NCBI GenBank assembly: GCA_021848765.1
Contig: JAJZTU010000092.1
Span: forward strand, 1 to 11,265
Source: Bacillota bacterium
GTDB lineage: Bacteria; Bacillota; GCA-003054495; Carboxydocellales; JAJZTU01
Reading direction: 5' to 3'
Length of the DNA: 11,265 nucleotides
Program-made: the position numbers and the translations under genes
Shown here: positions 6,774 to 11,265 of the stretch, piece after piece
Position numbering within the stretch: position 1 is the first letter of the stretch
Layout: each line of letters begins with the position of its first letter
The notes under the pieces: generated by a model
What the model was told of the DNA's origin: nothing
Database searches by the model: none
Seen by the model: only the letters and a program-made list of their open reading frames with translations

Positions 6774-8396
6774 TTGGCAAAGCAGATTATTTTCGGTGAA
6801 GATGCCCGCCGGGCATTGGAAAGAGGAGTTAATAACCTTGCTGAAGCAGTAAGGGTTACCCTCGGCCCCAAAGGTCGTAATGTTGTTTTAGATAAGAGAT
6901 TTGGTTCTCCCTTGATTACTAATGACGGTGTTACCATTGCCCGGGAAATCGAACTGAAAGATCCCTTTGAGAACATGGGAGCCCAACTGGTCAAGGAAGT
7001 TGCTACCAAAACCAATGATGTTGCCGGTGATGGTACCACTACTGCAACTGTTCTGGCCCAGGCTATCATCCGTGAAGGCATGAAAAACGTAGCGGCCGGC
7101 GCTAACCCGATGATTATCAAAAAGGGTATTGAGAAGGCTGTTAATGTTGTTGTAGATGAGATCAAGAAGCAGGCTAAGCCTGTAGAAAATAAAGATGCTA
7201 TTGCCCAGGTTGCTTCCATTTCCGCAACTGACTCCGAAATCGGTAACCTCATTGCCGAGGCAATGGAAAAGGTGGGTAAAGACGGTGTTATCACTGTTGA
7301 AGAATCCCAGGGCTTTGGTACCACTTTGGAAGTAGTTGAAGGGATGAATTTCGACCGGGGCTACATCTCCCCTTACATGATTACTGACACTGATAAGATG
7401 GAGGCTGTCTTGAACGAGCCTTACATCCTGATCACCGAAAAGAAGATTGGTTCCATTCAGGAACTGCTTCCAGTTCTGGAGAAGGTTGTTCAGTCCGGCA
7501 AGCCTCTCCTGCTCATCGCTGAAGATGTAGAAGGGGAAGCCCTGGCCACTCTGGTGGTTAACAAGCTGCGTGGAACTTTCACTTGTGTTGCGGTTAAGGC
7601 CCCTGGTTTTGGTGACCGGAGGAAGGCTATGCTGGAGGATATCTCTATCCTCACCGGTGGCCAGGTTATCTCTGAAGAGCTGGGCCGTAAGCTGGAAAAC
7701 ACCACTGTTGATATGCTGGGCCGGGCCCGCCAGGTCAAAATTAACAAAGAAGAGACTGTTATTGTAGACGGCGGCGGCGATTCTACTGAAATTGAAAAAC
7801 GGGTTGCTCAAATCCGTAAGCTGCATGAAGACACTACTTCCGAGTTTGACAAGGAGAAGCTCCAGGAGCGCCTGGCCAAGCTGGCCGGCGGGGTAGCCGT
7901 TATCCAGGTTGGTGCGGCAACCGAGACCGAGTTGAAGGAAAAGAAGCTCCGCATTGAGGATGCCCTGAATGCTACCCGGGCTGCTGTTGAAGAAGGTATC
8001 GTAGCCGGTGGTGGTACCGCTCTGGTGGATGTAATACCTGCCTTGGCAAGTATTACGACCGCAAACAGTGATGAGGCTACCGGTGTAGCCATCATCAAGA
8101 AGGCTCTGGAAGAACCCCTTCGCCAGATCGCTAACAACGCAGGCCTGGAAGGTTCGGTTATTGTTGAAAAGGTTAAGGCCAGTGACGCCGGTATCGGATT
8201 CAATGCTGCGACTGAAGAGTATGTAGATATGATCGCTGCCGGTATTGTGGACCCTGCCAAGGTAACCCGTTCTGCATTGCAGAACGCTGCTTCCATCGCT
8301 GCTATGGTTCTCACCACTGAGTCCTTGGTGGCTGATGAGCCTCAGGAGGATAAGATGCCCGGTGGAATGCCCGGTGGCATGCCTCCTATGATGTAA
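6774..8396 (+). CDS. groEL: Chaperonin GroEL
   Basis: GroEL is the 60-kDa double-ring chaperonin that folds proteins using ATP. The protein is 540 residues, normal for the family. It starts at TTG 6774, supported by AAGGAGGT (6758-6765) 8 bases upstream, and reads MAKQIIFGEDAR. The ATP-binding motif GDGTTTATVLA begins at residue 85 with the essential Asp at 86. GGGTALVDVIP is the second nucleotide-contact segment. The C terminus is the usual flexible Gly-Met tail (GGMPGGMPPMM). It is co-transcribed with groES under HrcA/CIRCE control and ends before a strong terminator. The TTG start of such a highly expressed gene is mildly unusual. Confidence 0.99.
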   Translation: MAKQIIFGEDARRALERGVNNLAEAVRVTLGPKGRNVVLDKRFGSPLITNDGVTIAREIELKDPFENMGAQLVKEVATKTNDVAGDGTTTATVLAQAIIREGMKNVAAGANPMIIKKGIEKAVNVVVDEIKKQAKPVENKDAIAQVASISATDSEIGNLIAEAMEKVGKDGVITVEESQGFGTTLEVVEGMNFDRGYISPYMITDTDKMEAVLNEPYILITEKKIGSIQELLPVLEKVVQSGKPLLLIAEDVEGEALATLVVNKLRGTFTCVAVKAPGFGDRRKAMLEDISILTGGQVISEELGRKLENTTVDMLGRARQVKINKEETVIVDGGGDSTEIEKRVAQIRKLHEDTTSEFDKEKLQERLAKLAGGVAVIQVGAATETELKEKKLRIEDALNATRAAVEEGIVAGGGTALVDVIPALASITTANSDEATGVAIIKKALEEPLRQIANNAGLEGSVIVEKVKASDAGIGFNAATEEYVDMIAAGIVDPAKVTRSALQNAASIAAMVLTTESLVADEPQEDKMPGGMPGGMPPMM

Positions 8397-8416
8397 TTAA
8401 AAAGAATCTTATGTAC

Positions 8417-8451
8417 GAGAGCCCGCTATAAACAGCGGGTTCTCTTTTTTT
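8417..8451 (+). terminator. Intrinsic terminator of groESL
   Basis: GAGAGCCCGCT (8417-8427) pairs with AGCGGGTTCTC (8434-8444) over 11 bases with one G-T wobble and a 6-base loop. Seven T residues (8445-8451) follow. This is a strong Rho-independent terminator. Confidence 0.95.
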
Positions 8452-8461
8452 GGTGTATTTT

Positions 8462-8495
8462 TTAGTATGAAAATTTGGCTTAGGAACCATACTAA
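8462..8495. promoter_or_regulatory. Inverted repeat before the CBM genes, possible operator
   Basis: TTAGTATG (8462-8469) and CATACTAA (8488-8495) are perfect 8-base inverted repeats 18 bases apart, between the groESL terminator and the first CBM gene. The arm spacing of about 26 bases centre to centre (2.5 helical turns) could suit a regulator or an RNA hairpin. No convincing -35/-10 pair was found, although AT-rich sequence follows up to the ribosome binding site. Confidence 0.4.
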
Positions 8496-8547
8496 GGTCG
8501 ATGTCCCTTCAAAATAATTTTAAAAAATTAGGGAGGTAGCAGAAGAC

Positions 8548-8862
8548 ATGAATTTAACAAATCAAGGGATTAGCGTTTCACCTCAAACTGTCCGTTCCGG
8601 GGAACTCGTCAGGCTTAACTACAATGGCCTGCTGGCCCAATCCGGTGCAGATCAGGTATACCTTCACACCGGTTATGGGGATAGCTGGCAGTATGTCAGT
8701 GATTTAGCCATGCAGCGCACCGCTGATGGTTGGCAAAAAGTTTTTCCCGTAGAACATCCGGGTTCCTTGTGTTTTTGCTTTAAGGATAGTGCGAATAACT
8801 GGGATAACAACAATGGCCAAAACTGGAATATACCCATCGAAGGCTCACAGTTCACCCGGTAG
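8548..8862 (+). CDS. Single-domain starch-binding-type CBM protein (CBM25/CBM53-like)
   Basis: This 104-residue protein is almost entirely one carbohydrate-binding module resembling the starch/alpha-glucan binding families CBM25 and CBM53. The pattern is VRLNYNGLL (21-29), SGADQVYLHTGYG (32-44), a conserved W47, MQR and GW (55-62), and FCFKDSANNWDNN (76-88) followed by NGQNW. Trp and Tyr on this fold usually stack on glucose rings. There is no signal peptide, membrane segment or catalytic domain, so it is probably cytosolic. ATG 8548 follows GGGAGG (8531-8536). The next gene encodes a close homologue 14 bases downstream, and an alpha-glucan synthase-like glycosyltransferase follows, so a role in binding storage glucan is inferred. 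The module assignment is by pattern only. Confidence 0.85.
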   Translation: MNLTNQGISVSPQTVRSGELVRLNYNGLLAQSGADQVYLHTGYGDSWQYVSDLAMQRTADGWQKVFPVEHPGSLCFCFKDSANNWDNNNGQNWNIPIEGSQFTR

Positions 8863-8876
8863 GAGGGAATGAGGGG

Positions 8877-9251
8877 ATGAAAAACTTAAAACACACGAAC
8901 ATGCGGGACAGTGAGCAGCGCTTAAAGGAAATGCAGGAAAGTCTAATGGGGGGTGGTGTATACGTGGACCCTACCCCGATTACCGCAGGTCAACAGGTAA
9001 CTGTTCTGTACAATGGCCTCTTGTCTAAATCCGGGGCTGACCAGGTCTATCTCCATGTGGGCTATGGTAAAGGCCACAATTGGGTCCATCTGGGGGATTA
9101 CCCCATGCATAGGATAGGCTGGGGATGGGAGAAGACCATATCCATGGAAGAAGATTCCCGCTTTAACTTCTGCTTTAAGGACAGCGCCAATAACTGGGAT
9201 AACAACTCCGGCCGCAATTGGAGTTATGAGGTACACAACGGGGATTTCTGA
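8877..9251 (+). CDS. Second CBM25/CBM53-like protein with helical N-terminal extension
   Basis: This 124-residue protein carries the same module as its neighbour (about 28-120), with the identical runs SGADQVYLH (52-60) and FCFKDSANNWDNN (98-110). More than half of aligned positions are identical, which indicates tandem duplication and divergence. It differs by a charged N-terminal extension (about 1-25, DSEQRLKEMQESL) that looks like an amphipathic helix, and by a two-residue insertion after GYG (GH in KGHNW). No signal peptide is visible, so a cytosolic location is likely. ATG 8877 is supported by GGAGGG (8862-8867). Possible roles are targeting a partner enzyme to glycogen, glycogen priming, or sensing of glucan. 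None can be read from the sequence. Confidence 0.85.
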   Translation: MKNLKHTNMRDSEQRLKEMQESLMGGGVYVDPTPITAGQQVTVLYNGLLSKSGADQVYLHVGYGKGHNWVHLGDYPMHRIGWGWEKTISMEEDSRFNFCFKDSANNWDNNSGRNWSYEVHNGDF

Positions 9252-9276
9252 TGAGCTTAGGTGTCCGGATAAAACT

Positions 9277-9320
9277 ACCCCCTGGATAGTGGCTGTTAAG
9301 AAGCTGGCAATCCAGGGGGT
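9277..9320 (+). other. Long perfect hairpin between the CBM genes and the glycosyltransferase
   Basis: ACCCCCTGGAT (9277-9287) and ATCCAGGGGGT (9310-9320) form a perfect 11-base stem with a 22-base loop. Only three T residues follow directly, with TTTTT later (about 9335-9339), so it is a poor textbook terminator. It could be a partial terminator, attenuator or mRNA-stabilising element that separates expression of the CBM pair from the synthase. Confidence 0.7.
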
Positions 9321-9359
9321 TTGTCAGTGGGTAATTTTTGTGGATGAGGTGATGAACAG

Positions 9360-10640
9360 TTGCGTTTGCTCATGTATTCCTGGGAATTTCCGCCTAAGAG
9401 CGTCGGTGGCCTGGCTCAGCATGTACACGACCTGAGCATTGCCCTGGTTCAGGAAGGGCACGAGGTACACCTGATAACCTGTGGGGGGCAGGGACTGCCT
9501 GCTTATGACAACTTTCAGGGGGTACAGGTCCACCGGGTAACTCCCTACAGCCTAACTGCACCTGACTTTAAAACTTGGATTTTACACTTGAACCTGGCTA
9601 TGCTGGAGTACACCCTTACTTTATTAAATAACCTGGAGGGTGAGATTGATTTAGTCCATAATCACGACTGGCTCACCGCCTACGCGGCCAGGGCGGTAAA
9701 GCACGCCTGCAATGTTCCCCTGGTGGCTACAATTCATGCCACCGAGTATGGCCGCAATTACGGACTGCACAATGATGATCAGCGTTATATCAGTGATGTG
9801 GAATGGTGGTTAACGTATGAGGCCTGGCGGGTAATTGTCTGCAGCAAATACATGGAGGAGGAACTCCGCAGGGTATTCCAACTTCCCAAGGATAAACTGC
9901 AGGTTATTCCCAATGGAGTGGACCCGGAGAAATTTATGGTCAGGGACGTGGACCCGGAATTCAAAACACGCTATGCCCATCCTGATGAGCAAATAGTATT
10001 TTTTGTGGGCCGCCTGGTCCAGGAAAAAGGGGTTCAGGTCCTCCTGGATGCTGTCCCCAAGGTACTGCATTACCACCCCCCGACCAAATTTGTGATAGCC
10101 GGCAAAGGGCCTAATGAGCATTACCTGAGAAACAGGGTCCGGGAACTGGGCATAGAGCAAAGCGTTTACTTCACAGGGTATATTGATGACGATACCCGCA
10201 ACAGATTATACAGGTGTGCCGATGCGGCTGTTTTCCCCAGCCTGTATGAGCCCTTTGGCATAGTTGCACTGGAGGCCATGGCGGCGAGGACACCGGTGGT
10301 GGTTTCCGACACCGGCGGCCTGGGTGAGATAGTTAATCACGAGGTCAACGGGTTGAAGGTTTACAACGGCTCTGCAAACTCGCTGGCAGATAATATACTC
10401 CATATCCTCTGTGACCCTGCATTTGCCAAGAGGATTGAAGAGAGAGCCTTTGCTGATGTCAGGGAAATTTATAACTGGCCCCGGATTGCCAGACAGACCA
10501 GTGAGCTCTACCGCGAGGTTCTGGGCCTTTACCGGGAGAGCACCTGGAAGCGGCCGGCTGTTGCTTCAGATTGGGACTACGGATATTATGCCACCATGCC
10601 GGGCCCGGAAAGACCGGGAGCAGAACGACTGTACCAATGA
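9360..10640 (+). CDS. GT4 glycosyltransferase, glycogen synthase-like
   Basis: This 426-residue two-domain GT-B protein belongs to glycosyltransferase family 4, in the branch often annotated as glycogen or alpha-glucan synthase in Clostridia and thermophiles. It would transfer glucose from a nucleotide sugar to a growing alpha-1,4-glucan in the cytoplasm. Motifs are SVGGLAQH (14-21), HNHDW (100-104), NGVD (185-188), GRLVQEKG (217-224), AGKGP (247-251), and the retaining EX7E motif EPFGIVALE (297-305) followed by TPVVVSDTGGLGEIV. TTG 9360 is preferred because GAGGTGA (9346-9352) lies 7 bases upstream. The C terminus has an aromatic, Pro-rich tail (about 395-426). The adjacent CBM genes support an alpha-glucan product. 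Maltose-1-phosphate synthase or another GT4 activity cannot be excluded. Confidence 0.88.
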   Translation: MRLLMYSWEFPPKSVGGLAQHVHDLSIALVQEGHEVHLITCGGQGLPAYDNFQGVQVHRVTPYSLTAPDFKTWILHLNLAMLEYTLTLLNNLEGEIDLVHNHDWLTAYAARAVKHACNVPLVATIHATEYGRNYGLHNDDQRYISDVEWWLTYEAWRVIVCSKYMEEELRRVFQLPKDKLQVIPNGVDPEKFMVRDVDPEFKTRYAHPDEQIVFFVGRLVQEKGVQVLLDAVPKVLHYHPPTKFVIAGKGPNEHYLRNRVRELGIEQSVYFTGYIDDDTRNRLYRCADAAVFPSLYEPFGIVALEAMAARTPVVVSDTGGLGEIVNHEVNGLKVYNGSANSLADNILHILCDPAFAKRIEERAFADVREIYNWPRIARQTSELYREVLGLYRESTWKRPAVASDWDYGYYATMPGPERPGAERLYQ

Positions 10641-10645
10641 ACTTT

Positions 10646-10658
10646 CTGCCCCGGGCAG
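10646..10658. repeat. Small GC palindrome before the pyrophosphorylase gene
   Basis: CTGCC and GGCAG flank a CCG loop in the 49-base gap between the glycosyltransferase stop and the next start. It has no T-run, so it is not a terminator. It may be a weak mRNA hairpin. Confidence 0.35.
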
Positions 10659-10689
10659 TACAAGAATAGAGGTACAAGGAGTGAATGCG

Positions 10690-11265
10690 ATGAAAGCAAT
10701 CATTATGGCCGGAGGGGAAGGGTCCCGGCTGAGGCCCCTGACCTGTGACCGGCCGAAGCCTTTAACTCCGCTGCTGGACAGGCCGGTGATGGAGCATATT
10801 ATTAAATTATTAAAAAGACATGAAATTACAGATATTGGGGTGACTCTCCAATACCTGCCGGAGGCTATTCAGGACTACTTCGGTGATGGAAGCCCCTGGG
10901 GAGTTAACCTGCATTACTTTATTGAAGAGACCCCCCTGGGGACAGCAGGCAGTGTGAAAAACGCGGAAGAGTTTCTGGATGAGACATTTCTGGTTATTAG
11001 CGGGGACGCCTTAACAGACTTTAATTTATCCCAGGCTGTGGAATATCACCGGAAAAAGCAAGCCATCGCTACCCTGGTGCTCACGCCGGTGGAGAACCCT
11101 TTGGAATACGGGGTGGTGATTACAGATGAATCCGGAGCAATCAGGCAGTTCCTGGAAAAGCCCAGTTGGGGTGAAGTTTTCAGTGATACTGTCAATACCG
11201 GAATTTACGTTTTGGAGCCGGAGGCGCTGAGGTTTTTTGAAAAGAACCGGAAGTATGATTTCAGC
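10690..11265 (+). CDS. Sugar-nucleotide pyrophosphorylase, N-terminal part (runs off window)
   Basis: 192 codons are visible and the gene continues beyond the window. It is a nucleotidyltransferase of the mannose-1-phosphate guanylyltransferase/glucose-1-phosphate type, making an NDP-sugar from NTP and sugar 1-phosphate. Motifs are the NTP-binding AGGEGSRLRPLT (7-18), DRPKPLTP (20-27), LGTAGSVK (83-90), SGDALTD (104-110), EKP (156-158) and NTGIYVLEP (169-177). ATG 10690 follows AAGGAG (10676-10681) by 8 bases. An in-frame GTG at 10681 overlaps that site. In related anaerobes this sequence type is commonly fused to a phosphomannomutase domain, giving a protein of about 820 residues. Whether that holds here cannot be seen. 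It lies 49 bases after the glycosyltransferase and could supply sugar nucleotide to it or to exopolysaccharide synthesis. Confidence 0.88.
   Translation, partial: MKAIIMAGGEGSRLRPLTCDRPKPLTPLLDRPVMEHIIKLLKRHEITDIGVTLQYLPEAIQDYFGDGSPWGVNLHYFIEETPLGTAGSVKNAEEFLDETFLVISGDALTDFNLSQAVEYHRKKQAIATLVLTPVENPLEYGVVITDESGAIRQFLEKPSWGEVFSDTVNTGIYVLEPEALRFFEKNRKYDFS

Noticed and set aside
6888..7826. Long minus-strand open frame inside groEL (312 codons)
   Set aside because: It is antisense to a highly conserved chaperonin gene, has no recognisable domain, and arises from groEL codon usage.
1..11265. CRISPR arrays, insertion sequences, tRNA or rRNA genes
   Set aside because: No regularly spaced repeats, transposase-like frames, terminal inverted repeats around genes, or tRNA-like cloverleaf sequence was seen on either strand.

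Overview
The window looks like chromosomal DNA from a Gram-positive anaerobe of the Clostridia, most likely the Desulfotomaculum/Pelotomaculum/Moorella end of the Firmicutes. This is inferred from strong GGAGG-type ribosome binding sites, frequent TTG and GTG starts, roughly even GC content, a HrcA-type CIRCE operator before groES, and a large molybdenum/tungsten cofactor locus carrying the MoeA-periplasmic-binding-protein fusion typical of these anaerobes. No mobile element, CRISPR array, rRNA or tRNA was seen. All recognised genes lie on the + strand.

Region 1 (1-6133) is a molybdenum cofactor (Moco/Tuco) operon. It holds a 59-residue Cys-containing small protein, moeA, a second moeA fused to a molybdate/tungstate-binding-like domain, moaA, moaC, a stand-alone MOSC-domain protein and a mogA/moaB-type adenylyltransferase. 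Together they cover GTP to cyclic pyranopterin (MoaA, MoaC), adenylation of molybdopterin (MogA) and metal insertion (two MoeA proteins). MOSC is a probable sulfur or cofactor handler. moaD, moaE, moeB, mobA and the transporter genes are absent and must lie elsewhere. The first 150 bases are ambiguous: either the 3' end of an upstream gene or a structured leader.

Region 2 (6134-8451) is the heat-shock operon. A gap of about 280 bases holds a terminator-like hairpin that overlaps a good sigma-A promoter (TTGCTT-17-TATAAT) and a perfect CIRCE operator. groES, groEL (TTG start) and a strong intrinsic terminator follow.

Region 3 (8452-11265) is a polysaccharide locus. Two small tandem proteins, each little more than one starch-binding-type carbohydrate-binding module and without visible signal peptides, precede a GT4 glycogen-synthase-like glycosyltransferase. 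A sugar-nucleotide pyrophosphorylase follows and runs off the window. The most unusual element is this pair of apparently cytosolic CBM-only proteins next to an alpha-glucan synthase. It suggests a bacterial glycogen-associated binding or scaffolding system.
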